NCBI GenBank assembly: GCA_936440205.1
Contig: OW387148.1
Span: forward strand, 868,001 to 932,000
Direction: 5' to 3'
Length of the DNA stretch: 64,000 nt
Origin: Lepidonotus clava
Taxonomy: Eukaryota; Annelida; Polychaeta; Phyllodocida; Polynoidae
The position numbers were made by a program, and so were the translations under genes. The notes under the pieces are model-generated. The model was not told the DNA's origin, did no database searches, and was given only the letters and a program-made list of their open reading frames with translations. This document shows, piece after piece, positions 1 to 12,246 of this stretch. Numbering within the stretch: position 1 is the first letter of the stretch; each line of letters begins with the position of its first letter.

Positions 1-1017
1 CTATTTGACGGCGGTAAAACACCTGTTTTACCGTATCACCTCTTATTTACCGTATCACCTCTTATTAAGAGTCTTAATAATAGCACTGCTTCACCATCGT
101 TCCTCAATGTATAACTGTTGATAAATAGTTTTACAACGAAGAAAATTTGTGTCATATTTTACTGTTAGACAAAAAATAGTGTTTCCTCATGGTATTGATT
201 TTTCCAATTTTACTTAGATTAAAAAAAAACTGTGTTTAGCATTCCTCTTCACATTCGGAGATTATATTCTTGGATATGGTTATTATAATTTTGCGAAATT
301 ATTGAGGTTAAATTTCGGTTATTATACTTTATAGTAGAGCAAGTGGTCCAAATACTCATAGAATTTTAAAATCACTGGCTGTCCACAGGACACCCAAACT
401 GTGACGTACAGGTGTCCAGCATATAAACTGTAGGGGATCCAATAGACTAAGCCTTAATATTGGGGATTGAATTCTAGGGTGTCCACAGGACACCCATGAC
501 CCAGATGGTCCTGTCTGGGTGTCCTGGGTCTTTAGTGGGTGGACAAGAATCCCAGGACGCTGGATTTGGTGAAGCCTGAATGGTATTTTAAATATTTGTC
601 ATTTCTGTAAAACTTTGACTTTCATCTGATCACACCAAATCGTTAATCATACCTTGCAATAATTCACTTTACTCTTACTATCTTAGTAACCATCCTTTCA
701 TAACAAGCTTTAATAGAATCCATGTATATCATAATGTAACCCTGAAATGCACCTTAGTGACCAATAACATTCACTTTAGAATTACTACTCGGAAATACAC
801 ATATGTCTGCGCACATGCTGTATGCAGACTTTAAAAACTAAATTGGTCACCTTGAGTGCACAGATCACTTGATATCGTTTTCCAGGAATGCATACACTTA
901 TTCTTGTTTTCTGCAATTGTACGTTACTTGTATACTTTATGGCCCCCTAAAACACATAATTTGAGTACTCTTTCTGTTCATTGTTTAGCTGCGTCCCAAC
1001 CACAGATAGTTGACTGT
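1..1017. other. Non-coding, no gene seen
   Basis: AT-rich sequence with no supported gene. Near 370-540 the phrase GTGTCCACAGGACACC recurs as a short palindromic repeat, which looks like part of an old interspersed repeat. Nothing else can be supported. Confidence 0.5.
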
Positions 1018-1706
1018 TCTAATGATGCACCGTGTAGCCTAGCTGACCCTGACCATCCCTGTTTCAGGCTGTCACAGCACTAGACACACTATGCCCGGGG
1101 AGGGGACGGGCCTTTTTCAGTGGGATACCGTTTTAATCTTGCCACATATTACATTCCTCCTATCTAATGATGCACCACATCTTGTCTTAGCTGACCCCCA
1201 CCATGCCTCGTTTCATGCTGTCACAGCACTAGACACCACTCTGGAATGGACGCTGACCTTTTTCAATGGGATACCGTTTTAATCTTATCCTACATATTAT
1301 GTGCCTTCTGTCTAATGATGTACCATATATTTAACGAGCGTCATCCTACTTTCAGGCTGTCACAGCACTAGACACCACTCTGCACGGGGAGGGGACGCTG
1401 GCCTTTTTCAGTGGGATACCGTTTGAATCTTATCCTACACAACATGTGCCTTCTGTCTAATGATGTACCATATATTTAACGAGCGTCATCCTACTTTCAG
1501 GCTGTCACAGCACTAGACACCACTCTGCGCGGGGAAGGGACGCTGGCCTTTTTCAGTGGGATACCGTTTTAATCTTATCCTACATATCATGTGCCTTCTG
1601 TCTAATGATGTACCATATATCTAACGAGCGTCATCCTTATTTCAGGCTGTCACAGCACTAGACACCACTCTGCGCGGGGAGGGGACGCTGGCCTTTTTCA
1701 GTGGGT
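1018..1706 (+). repeat. Tandem repeat, about 145 bp x 4.7, exon-like unit
   Basis: The phrase GCTGTCACAGCACTAGACAC begins at about 1068, 1217, 1356, 1501 and 1646, so the period is 139-149 bp. In most copies it is preceded by a pyrimidine-rich stretch ending in TTTCAG, like a 3' splice site. It is followed by about 60 bases that can be read as AVTALDTTLRGEGTLAFFSG. The last copy changes after CAGTGGG into unrelated sequence. Either it is a plain satellite, or it is an array made by tandem duplication of an exon with its acceptor site. No gene was linked to it. Confidence 0.8.
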
Positions 1707-4700
1707 GACCTGCAGGACAGGTGCGCCCCCTGGTGAGACGCCTCCCTGGAGGAGGTGCTGCCCTCTCGTGGCGTCCACTCCCTTCTACGTCTTACCTTCA
1801 TCACAACACAGGTACGTCAAACTAAGATCTCGAGCCCAGTACTGCTCACTAGGTCAATCAGCTGAGCCAAAGGTACCGGTAATTCGCCCCACCACGGATA
1901 CCTTATTTCCTGTATTGTATCTACAGATTAGCCTGGATCAAGATGCATGCTGGGAAAACTCACAAGGCATAGAGATTGCCATTATTCACGACATTTTGCA
2001 AATATTTGTAACTTTGTTGTAGTTTTTCCTAGATTTTTGTCTACAAAATTAGTACCTGTCAAACTGCAGGGGCTTAAAATACTGTAAATCAGTTATCCGT
2101 GGTACTAGGAAGAATTTAAAAGATGTTTTCTAAAATGGTTAACATAGATAAGGAAAAGACGTCAAAATAGTTTCTCCTATTATGATATGAATGAGAACGT
2201 AATGGAGTTCGTCGTATTCTTAATCCAAATTTTAAAGACAAACTAGGGAACTTGGGTATGCTAGAGAGGTGCCATATTTCTACTTCTTCTCAGTATTTCC
2301 TCGTATTTGTATTTGGATAAAAAAATAAACAAAGCTGGCCTCATTTGAGTATCCGTCCTCAATGAGTGTAGTTGTTCACAAAGAACCTCAGCTCGGGCTG
2401 GAGAAGGGTGCCGGGAAATGCCGGGAATGCGTTCAGGCCTAAATTGCAGGACCTGGTTGTTGATGGTAGTGGGTGGGGGAGGGGGGGGGGGGGGGGGGGG
2501 GGTCGGCGTGCACGGGTTCGGTCAGATTAGGGTGGGAAACACTCGGCGAGGGGCAGAACTAGGAAAGGTAGAATACACGTCAGTCTGGATCCAGTATGCA
2601 ATATTTACTCAAAGTATTATGTAGTAATCGCATGGAAATATGATTATTTAGATGATAAGACTTGAGATAAATTGAGTATATAACGGTACACCTCAGTCAG
2701 GGGGTGACACATATTGGATAGGGACGTGAAATAATATTTTGTAATATCCAATATAAGGAAGACAAGAAAAAGAATCATGAGAAGAAACAATAGAAAAGAA
2801 GTTAGCTCTTTATTGTTGGAAGAAATTCCGTTGTGACAAAAGTTTTATTATTATTGTAAAAGAACATGGCATATATGGTATAGTCGTAAATTTGTCATAC
2901 AATTTAGCCCTGCCCATACACATCAAAATTATACACAGAAGGTCATAGAAGAACAAGTGTGACATTGGCGGTGGAAAGTTCTCCCAGCCCAGAAATTGAA
3001 ATGTCACTGGCTAGCGTACAAGAGTCCCCAAAAAGGGCCATAAATCGGCTTTTAGGGCCCGATAACCTAGATCTAACCCTTATCTAACTGCTGAAAACAC
3101 CTATAGGGATTAGGTTTCTTTAGTCAACACGGCAACAAAGGCTCGTTTGATAAACAAAATAGGGTAAAAGGACCCCAGGTCAGTTCATTGTACATGTGAA
3201 ATATTCGGTATATGGTTTTCAAATGTACTACATTATGACATCATTATGTTGACACGAAGTCCCTTACAGTCCAAACCAGCACCAATAGATTAAACGGACC
3301 CTTTCCTTGTAAAAACCACTTCAAAATCGTTTCAGTTCTTCTCAAAATATCCCACATTTGATTGCATTTGAAACATCATTTTCATACATCTGCCTTTTTA
3401 AAGAAGTTTGAAAAAGTCATCTTTATTCAAAGTTTGCCTTATATGTCAGAAATAGTCTGGCTGATTTTTGAATTAGACATAAACTCGCGTCCCCTTGTCG
3501 GCGGCCCCACGCCCTCCCCCGCCCCGGTATGTTCCTAGCAGCCGTGTCTAAACCCAGCTCTGTGACCTCTTAACTCTGTTAGCGCCGAGGGAGGGGGTAT
3601 AACGTTGTACGGTCCCACCAAAGTCTTTTTGTAACATATCTGCATTGCTATATCATTACGGGATTATGAACTTGTAGCCAGAGATTTTCACGTACGAATT
3701 TCATTTTTTATAATGCATAATTAATTGTGAAAAACGTAAAATAACTTATGTAGGACATGAGCAACAGTTTGCAAATCTAAATATTTTGACTCTCGAGTTG
3801 GCCTTACAGTGACCTATCGTGAAATATACATTCACAGATATATACAACCTGGAAGTACACGTTAGGGTCAATATTTATCCGAACCCTTGAGCCCACATTC
3901 CAGAGATTTTCTGAGTAAATACAGCCTCTGTTACTAACATGCATTTCCTGGCCGAGGTGTAACTTAGTTTTAGGGTGTCCTAAAACCAGGGACCCGCGGG
4001 TAAGGGTAAGGCCCTCAAATCTTTTCTGGTGCTTTGATGTACCAACTGGCCCCTGAAAATTAAGTGTAAGAAAAAAGTATTTTTTTAAAAAAAGAAATAA
4101 TTACCAAACTTAACCCTGCACTATCAATTACTTACAAGTGAGTACCCTCAAATAAGAAACAGTCATATTCTTATTCTAATGATTAATGGACAAACTATTG
4201 GAACGATCTGTCGACCCCTGTGCACTAATCAAAACCACGAGACCTGCCACACAGTCTTCTCGGGAGTTTTCTCTCCCTCTTATAAGCAAATCACAAAGAA
4301 TTAATGCGGAAGTGGGAAAATCCCTTTGTGAACGACGCTGTACAGAATGTGTACGTCACAAAAGGAGAACTCCCTTGTAGAGATGCCTAGATGTCGCTTC
4401 CCTTTACGATTAACTTGATTTCCATTCAGACCGATTTCACTTGTTTGCCTTAGAATTCGTTTCTTTTGTACCCATCACAAGGGGTAGGCCAAGGCAGAAT
4501 TTCCTTATAGTTTTGCACTCGAACTTCAAGGTGATAACTTTGCACAAATGGGGATAGCTGACATATTTCTTTGTTTGGGGGTACAGTCTCGACTTTATCA
4601 AATCACCGAAATGAAACGTCATGAAATAGGTTTTCAGTCTCTGTGGCAGGAGTGTCCTTATTTCACGACTGTTCAAAATTCAAAATTCAAAATGCTAACG

Positions 4701-5209
4701 ACGTGCTCATAAAACTTTGGTGAGTGAAAATAATCCTGAAACTTCTACTCATCTTAAAATTATGAATACAGGGACATCACAGGTGTCCTTGTCATGAAAC
4801 ATAACTGTGCACGGATTGCATTGTAAATGTAATATTTACACCGTCCTGAAATCGATATGTCCGCACAGTGGACACCATGTCAATGTGGTCTTTCTCTTTG
4901 ACTACACGCTGGATGTATATCCTGAATGGACTGACCTTTAAAGTTTAAAAAAAACTGCATTATTCATTTCAAGTCTTCTGGTTGGCCGCTGGCGAAGTGC
5001 CTCAAACTCAGAAAATGAGCGACTCTCCTGGAAACGGGTGTTTGTAGGTCGCCGCCCGCGGCTGGTGAGGAAGGGAGGGGAATGGATGGAAGGGGATGGA
5101 TGGGGAGGTAGTCAGGCTTGGGGGTACTTTTCTGCACCTTCCCGACCTCCATCTTCCTTCTTTTTTTCTTTTAACAATAATCAATGCCATAAGTGGGTTG
5201 GCTAGAAAT
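1707..5209. other. Non-coding stretch with a poly-G tract
   Basis: No gene is supported; the short open frames here have no recognisable protein character. A run of almost pure G (about 2477-2502) and a GC-rich patch at 3485-3540 stand out in otherwise AT-rich sequence. It could be intron or upstream region of the angiomotin gene. Confidence 0.5.
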
Positions 5210-5360
5210 GTGCATTGGTCCTGAGTACAGTTACCTCATTGGTACAGCCTTAGTCTTGTCGTCCAAAGGTCCCAGGTTTGATTCAAGTCTTTGTTTTGAT
5301 AAGGTGATAAGATATTTCACTTGTCTGAGACAGGCGTGAATAAACGGAATGTTGTAATGA
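5210..5360 (+). repeat. tRNA-derived SINE-like fragment
   Basis: The stretch around 5230-5290 reads like a tRNA-derived SINE head. An A-box-like CTCATTGGTACAGCC is followed about 30 bases later by a B-box-like GGTTTGATTCA (5275-5285), preceded by GGTCCCA as in the T-arm of a tRNA. It lacks a convincing cloverleaf, so it is not called a tRNA gene. The boundaries are estimates. Confidence 0.35.
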
Positions 5361-7391
5361 ATCTTCAGGTGAAAGATAAGATAACAATTTTCATCAGTCT
5401 ACCATATCCTTAGTGCTGCTCATTTTTAATATTAGTGTTTACAATTATCACAAAAAATGCAGAGGCATTGTATACTCATAGAGAGACTAATCATAATGCC
5501 GCAGACTTTCAACCAATGTGCCGTGGTTGTCGAATTTCAATCGTAACCATTTTTTGGAAACATGACATCGGGAATATATCTATGCAATTTATTTGATACA
5601 TTCATCTGGGAAGAAACTTGTGTTGTTTTTTCTGCCGTGTATGCATTCCAAGTTCATTGTGTGTCTGTGACAGACCTACCGCAGCAGAATTTTATGCCCT
5701 CTTGTCATGCAAATTGAAAAATCCCCATGCAGACTACCGGAGCTCTAACATGCCTACAACGTACTCTTAAGCCAAGGCTTGTAGGTAATTATATATTTAT
5801 ACAAATATAACATTTTATGAAGTATAATGGCTTACATACATAACATCCCCCCCCCCCCCCCCTCGGCCACTCACATACATCCAATAATTAGCGGAGGGCA
5901 CCTTGTCCGTACATATACAATGCTAAAACTTTACGTGTAGCAATAAAACTTGCAGTAAGTGCCCCCCCCCCCCCCCCCCGCTCCTGGAGGAGGTGTAGGG
6001 CGGCAGGTAGACGTGTGTACACCGGGAACATACCGACGGCCGGCCCCACATTCCACACCTACCCCCCCCCCCCCCCCGACACCCAGCCTCCCTCCTGTAC
6101 CCTGCCCACCGGGAAGCGGAAAACCGCCGAGCAACAGTCAGCTTGGATTGAACATAAAGCTATTGATGATTGTCTAATATTTGTAGAAAATTCTCTGAAC
6201 CACGCCCAGAGATTTTAAAGCAAATTTAGTTTTGACACATGTTCCCTCTTAGAGATCATACTGTCTCCCAGGAGCCTGCGGCGTCACATGTAGTCTAATT
6301 GGAAATTGAACAATATAAAAGAAAGTTAAATAGTGTGGATGGAACAATCTCAACACCCAGGATTGATGGACAGCTTTTTTATAAGAAAATCAGGTTTTGT
6401 ATTCAAATCATAGAAATTAATCATAATATAAATAGAAGGATATAAGAAATTGTCATTTCAATAGGAACAATAACTTATACATGCATGTCAGATCACAATA
6501 AGGAAAGCCAGAAATAATGATATTTGTTATCTGCCTGTGACACTGTGAGATTCTGGCTGTAGCAAATTCCCAGAACTCCACGATAAGCAAATTCTCAGCG
6601 TAGCGTAGAGGTACCCGGCACTACAAGAATATATCACTTCCTGCCTTTAAGGATATTGCTCACCATCTAAACGTATCCTGACTCCATTTAGCCAAAAGCT
6701 GTTTAGTTTTCTCAAAGAAACATCTCAAAAAATCCCCGTTTCTATTAAACACGTTAAGACAGTCTTGAAAGCCAAGGCACTGGTTGATTAAGAGCAGATA
6801 TTCATCTGGTTTGACAAAGTATAACAAAATACAAAGATTCTAAGAAATAGAGGGCGTGAAATCGGTATAAGCGTGAGCACCCGAGGCTCCTGAAAAAGAG
6901 GTGAGAACCATAAATTCTTTGGTTGAGGGAACCAATGAGAAAAATATAGGTAAATCTTCGAAATGTTTGTTCAAAATTTATATGTTTCTGACAAATCTGT
7001 CCTTACAAATATCTATAAAAAGTAGGCCTATTCATTTCGGAAAGCCCATCTTTAAAAGAAAAGGTTAGATTTCCAAAGTTATCATCCCGCTTAGCCTGCA
7101 AATGCAATGACTTTATTTCGTCCATTGAAACTAAACCTTTTTTGTTTTTAGTCTAATTGTCTATAATGTGTTTAGACGGGAGGAAACGTCTGATGTTTTT
7201 ACCCTTCATGGCGATGTTGGAGCCTGTTACTATAGGGGCATCCCAACCTAGATACATACAACCTTCGGACATTAGCCTGTCTCACCGGATTCGCCGGTGA
7301 TTAACCTTCCTGCCTTAGCATATTCAAATTACAAATTAGCCTCAGAGTGTAGAGACCATTCTGAGAAACTGCAAAGACGGAAGTTCCAGAT
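5361..7391. other. Non-coding, C-tract rich
   Basis: Three poly-C tracts (about 5847-5861, 5963-5980 and 6062-6077) account for the proline- or glycine-rich open frames here, which are not treated as genes. The rest is AT-rich with nothing recognised. Confidence 0.5.
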
Positions 7392-7560
7392 CAGGGGCGG
7401 ATCCAGGAATTTAAAAAAAAGGGAGGGGGGGGGGGCGTGCTATAGCAAAAATGTTTGCATGGCTACACAGGGATATTCCTTGGCCTGCGGTTGAGCCATT
7501 TCCGCATCAGAAATTTTGTTCCCGCACTGGGTTAAGTTTGAAGGGACCATTCCTGCATCA
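7392..7560 (-). repeat. Interspersed repeat, possibly hAT-like end
   Basis: It begins with CAGGGGCGGATCCAGG, followed by A- and G-runs; from general knowledge many hAT-type DNA transposons begin this way. The minus-strand reading of 7440-7560 (GGAATGGTCCCTTCA ... GGAATATCCCTGT) recurs on the plus strand at 12763-12860, so this is a dispersed family. No matching inverted end was found within 1 kb, so it looks like a fragment or solo end. Confidence 0.4.
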
Positions 7561-8198
7561 ATATTTTTTCTTTAAAAAAATAAGATAATGTTTTAATGCC
7601 AACAGATCTAATAAAATGGCTCAAATTTGTGAAAGGAGGCTTGTGATACTTTGATATATTCCTAGGAAGATCCCTGGATACAGAACCCAAACTTTTCTGT
7701 CTCACCATGCATGCCATACTGCTGCCTCTGCCCGGCAACAACCCTGGCCCCACCTAGACCCCAACCCTCCCCTCTCCACACCTCCCGAGTGCCGAGAAGT
7801 CGGTACCACGTGGTGAGGTCTCCACCCCCTGTCCGGGGCGCCAGTCACATAGCAACGGCGCCGTGACGTCATCGCCGGACCAGGGGAGGATCTGGGCGGA
7901 GGGGAGAGTGCTGGAGCGCCCGTGATCCAATTTTTTAACCAAAATTGAGATCAATCGATTAAAGAAAAAATTGCGCTAATGCAGGGTGATTGGCGCCTTT
8001 GTAATCAAATTTTGTGATTTATTTTGTTCATGAAATAAGGGATTCATAATTTTTTTCAAATTCCTCCGAGCTGTAGTTCATAAATTGGAAGTCCTGGTCT
8101 GAAAATTACGCCTTTAAAAACAGAAAAGACACATTGAATTGAACTTGATTTTCGAATCAAGTTAATTTCGGACTTAATCCCTGCTTGCGGGAAGCAGA

Positions 8199-8432
8199 AT
8201 CGGTGGGTGCATAGAAATGTATTATGAATATATCGGTGGGTGCATAGAGATGTATTATGAATATATCGGTGGGTGCATAGAGATGTATTATGAATATATC
8301 GGTGGGTGCATAGAGATGTATTATGAATATATCGGTGGGTGCATAGAGATGTATTATGAATATATCGGTGGGTGTATAGAGATGTATTATGAATATATCG
8401 GTGGGTGTATAGAGATGTATTATGAATATATC
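8199..8432. repeat. 33-bp minisatellite, 7 copies
   Basis: Seven near-identical head-to-tail copies of a 33-bp unit beginning ATCGGTGGGTGCATAGAGAT start at 8199, 8232, 8265, 8298, 8331, 8364 and 8397. Because 33 is divisible by three and the unit lacks stops in one frame on each strand, the array is open on both strands with 11-residue repeats. That openness follows from the unit and is not good evidence for a gene. Copies differ by one or two bases, so the array is young. Confidence 0.95.
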
Positions 8433-9826
8433 TCCAAATCTAGATCCATATGGTGCAAAAGACAACTGGCATGATTCAGGATTCAATGTTGTCTCAAATC
8501 GAAAAGCACTACATGTTACACCTTTCTAAGTCGTGGCTGTGGAGAAAAGTCAGTTACACGTGAACTTTATACCACTAAGGCTATTTGAATGGTAACAATC
8601 AGCGAATCCAACTATCTGTCTTCCTGTATGGCCATTTCAAGCGTGTCATGGAAAAGTAAACAATTTGTTGCGAAGGGTGAAAGACTCTGGATAAGGAGGG
8701 ATGGGGGAAAGAGGGGAGCTAAACGTCAGGGAGTTTAACCCCTTTTCTGGGGAACAGGCTCCAACTGTCGGGCATGGGCTGCTTCCATAGGTTCCTGGAA
8801 TCAGTTCCTGGAATTTAAAGGCGCAGAGGCGGGTGCCTGATGCGGCCCTTCAACGCCAGCCTGCCACGACCCTTTTTAAGGGTCCCCGGTGCTCAGGGAA
8901 AACGAGGGGAAGCAGGAGAAATGGCAAAAACAATTCCCGGCCTGTCGGGGAAACACAGGGAATTGGAGATTTGACGACAACACTGGGAATTCTGTTTGCT
9001 AAGTTTCTAGATTTTCTAAGTTTCAGGAAATTGCACTCTTCCAGGAGTAAAATTCCATATATTTTTCCTCAAAAGGTTCATACATCTTTTGAACATGTTT
9101 TAACTTAAGTACTTTGGGATTAGAAAAAAAAGATTGAAAGGAAATTTTACCATGTGACATTGAAAAATCAGGTAAGACACAAGACACTTGGTAGTGAAAT
9201 CTTAGTGGGGTCCCTGCAGTATCAAAAATTCGATTAATATGATACGAGTTTACAGGTTTTTCGAGTACTGATCCCGTGGTCCTAGTTCTCGGTCACAACT
9301 GGTAGCAGAAGAGTAGAAAGGTGACTAGGCATTTTCAACGACCGGCCGCTAGTCTACCAACCACAACAAGATGGATTTGTTGTCGGGATTTCCGTCACTC
9401 AAACTGAAAGGGGCTGAGTATTAGCCAGACTAACTCGACAGACTAAGCCACCTGGACACTACAAACCGCGTAAATTAATGTAGATTCCCATGGCATAAGT
9501 ATGCAACATCTTTCTGCTTTATAATCTCTAAAGCTTGGTCTGTCCTAAGCTTTCAGTCTGTGGGTCCAAACTACAGAGATACATAAGAGAATATGCGTCT
9601 ATGTCCAAACAAAACCCAAAATATTAGTCATTCTGTCTTGACTAGGGCCTTCCAGTCTCTGCTAAACATGATTGTGTCCCTGATTAAATATATGAAAGAA
9701 AACATACGAAGGTTTTTTTTTTTTTAAATCAAGAAAACGATTAATTGGTGCCCAAGGCCAGTAGGCGGGACGAGGAGGTGTCGGCTGTAAATAAAGGTAG
9801 GGCTTCCAGGAAGTGGGGATAGAACC
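8433..9826. other. Non-coding, nothing recognised
   Basis: Mixed-composition sequence without a supported gene, repeat or RNA. A few G/A-rich and low-complexity patches are present (for example 8690-8720 and a T-run near 9715). Confidence 0.4.
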
Positions 9827-10045
9827 CACCCCCGACCCTCTCCCTACCCCCTCCCTACCTCCGACCCCCTCCCTACCCCTTCCTTACCCCTTCCCTACCC
9901 CCGACCCCCTTCCTAGCCGCTCTCTACCCCCTGCGACCCCCTCCTTCCCGCTCCCTACCCCCAACCCTCTCCCGACCCCCTCCCTACCCCCTCCCTACCC
10001 GCTCCCCTACCCCTTCCCTACCCCCGACCCCCTCCCGACTTGCTC
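9827..10045. repeat. C-rich imperfect tandem repeat
   Basis: Roughly 220 bp of degenerate CCCTCCCTACCCC units, strongly C-rich on the plus strand (G-rich on the minus strand). The proline-rich frame across it is a consequence of the repeat. The G-rich strand has the runs needed for G-quadruplexes. Confidence 0.9.
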
Positions 10046-12200
10046 GCCGAGCAGCTCCCACATCACTTCCGGAGCCGTCCCCGACCCGCCCTCCGTAGAT
10101 CAAACAAACAAACTCAGGCTCAACCTGAGTCTGGTGCCTGGCCCAGGGAATAGGAACCCACGGAATACCACGGGCCATGTTGTTCGCTGTGTACGGGGCT
10201 GGGGGCAGCAAAATGAATAAATGATCAGTGCTTTCCACAGGCCCTTAATCAGCTAATTCTGATCGGCCAGTTGTAATCTCTTCAAGATAGTCAAAATAAA
10301 TCAACACATGGAAATTATTTGATCAGCCATGAATTTCATTCTGGCTTCACAATCCTAGATTTACAAAACAGGCAGCTTTGATTTTTACCCTGGATCTCGT
10401 TTAGAGAGTCTGGTCCGAGAACATGACACTGTTGCCACTGGGGTATCTGTGCGTATACACTACATTGATACCGAGCGTTGTCCCGTAACGGGTTCACAGT
10501 GGCGCATTTATCATTCTCCAAAGATTACCTCAAATAGTTACTAGTGTAGAGGCATGTTTTGCCTATGAATTTTTTTAATCATTTTGTGGTTTTCTTCTTT
10601 TACTTCGTATGGACACAGTACATTACAGCTCATGATGTTCCAAGTGATGATGAGTTATGTTGAGATCTAATTAGGGGAGACAATATGATTTTATTTAACC
10701 TGCGCTGCAAGCCCCTCCCCTGTACGGGGCTTGCCTGTAGCGCCGATTCGATCATGTAGTAGTCAGAACAGGGAGGTGGGGCACGATGGGGCAAATTCCA
10801 ACATATGAAATGCATCAATCCAGCTCTTAGTTTGAATAAAATAATCGCGGGGCACCACTTTTTGAGCAGCCAGTGTGCAGAATAACTTAGCCCCAGCAGG
10901 TTAAACTTTTGAATCGATCTCCATTCAAACATGGCGCCTGTCTCCTTCCATTACGTGGGGAGCAGTTAGTTTATAGCTCACTAGACCAATCATAGTACCT
11001 CCAGTACCGAAGATTGCCACAGTGTAAGAAATAGCAGTTGCTCCCTTGGTCCAAACCCGTTGCAACGAAAACGGCAGTACATCTTTTTATGCAGAGTCCT
11101 GTTCGTCCCTGGAATGGCAATATGCAGGGACGAATACTTTGTCTAGATTTTATTGAGAGAATTCTTTCCAACATGTGAAAGGTAATTTCGCTTCCTCTTC
11201 TAGTCTTCTTCAGAGATGCTATTTGTTATTACCATCGCAGGAAGTACCTACAAGGGAGCAGGAAGCATAGAATATTTGGTGAGGAGACAACTTAACAAAA
11301 ACGAATCACCGTGGATGAGTTTTTTCCTCGGCCCTATAAGGTACTGGGAAAATTCGATAGACAATGTATTTTGTTAAGTTCGTCTCAAAAGAGCTTTCTA
11401 AACCTTGTGAAATGCCTGAAACTTTAAATGATTCCTCCTTATCCTAAAAGATGTCTTTTTTTTATTTTTCTTGGTAGAATATGTGTCCGTGGAAGAGATC
11501 TTGGGGCTATTTTTGCAGATCGTGAATCTCCATTTGCAATATTCACTGAATGAGTACTCTTCCTTGGGATTAAATATCAATTCATCATTTTTGATAGAAT
11601 ACACTGTAAACATTGCTTACACGCAGGGAGGTTGGGAGTCAAACAGGAAATTGTAGGGTTTTAGCTACATGTATACACGTAATACACATAAGCAACATCT
11701 AACGTTTTTTCTGTGATTCTGGTCAGGTGTATTATTTGTATGCACACACTGTGGTGCTACAGAAACCCAAACATGACGTCACCCAACTGGCCACAAACAT
11801 AGCAACCACTCACTCTCCCAGCCTATATTTAGCTCCTGCCTTCAGCTGCGAGGAAGTTCGAAACATGCGCATGGAGAGCCCATACATCATTCTCCTGAGG
11901 TCAGCAGAGCCGACTGGCTCAGGTCTTTTTTTTTCCTGTCAGAGAAAAGAGAAAAAAAGACGAAATAATACAGAAACCTGCGATCCCTTAGCCACATCTT
12001 CCTCCCGGAAAAAATATACAAATAAACAACTTCCGCTTTCATGGTATTGTGTGCATGCAAAGTAAATGCAGAATATATTCTCGCTGATGTTTGTTTGGAC
12101 GGACCAAGATGGAGGTTTCTATGTAAGCGGGGAGCAGGTTAATTTTCTTTTACTTTCTTTTCTTTTTTTGCGGAGATAAGTTACTCACCAGGGGGAGCCA
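10046..12200. other. Non-coding, nothing recognised
   Basis: No gene is supported. A CRE-like TGACGTCA at about 11774-11781 lies about 450 bases upstream of the CRE pair at 12224. Several short open frames lack protein-like features. Confidence 0.4.
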
Positions 12201-12223
12201 CAGAGGTGAAGGGGTCACTCAGA

Positions 12224-12246
12224 TGACGTCAGAGTGACGTCATTGG
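12224..12246 (+). promoter_or_regulatory. Paired CRE sites with inverted CCAAT box
   Basis: Two perfect TGACGTCA elements lie at 12224-12231 and 12235-12242, 11 bases apart (about one helical turn). The second runs directly into ATTGG, the inverted CCAAT box. Such clusters are typical of CREB/ATF plus NF-Y promoters. The site lies 3.1 kb upstream of the first recognised angiomotin exon, so an upstream or alternative promoter of that gene is possible. No initiator or first exon was identified. Confidence 0.4.

Noticed and set aside
5210-5360. tRNA gene
   Set aside because: A B-box-like sequence is present, but no full cloverleaf could be drawn; SINE-like is the better description.
5931-6218. 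Proline/glycine-rich open frames
   Set aside because: They result from poly-C tracts and overlap in several frames on both strands with no other protein feature.
9813-10238. Proline-rich 135-residue frame
   Set aside because: It is a translation of the CCCTCCCTACCCC repeat, with no recognisable domain or splice context.
11727-12065. 112-residue frame as an angiomotin first exon
   Set aside because: The composition and motifs do not resemble angiomotin N-termini and no donor in a matching phase was convincing.
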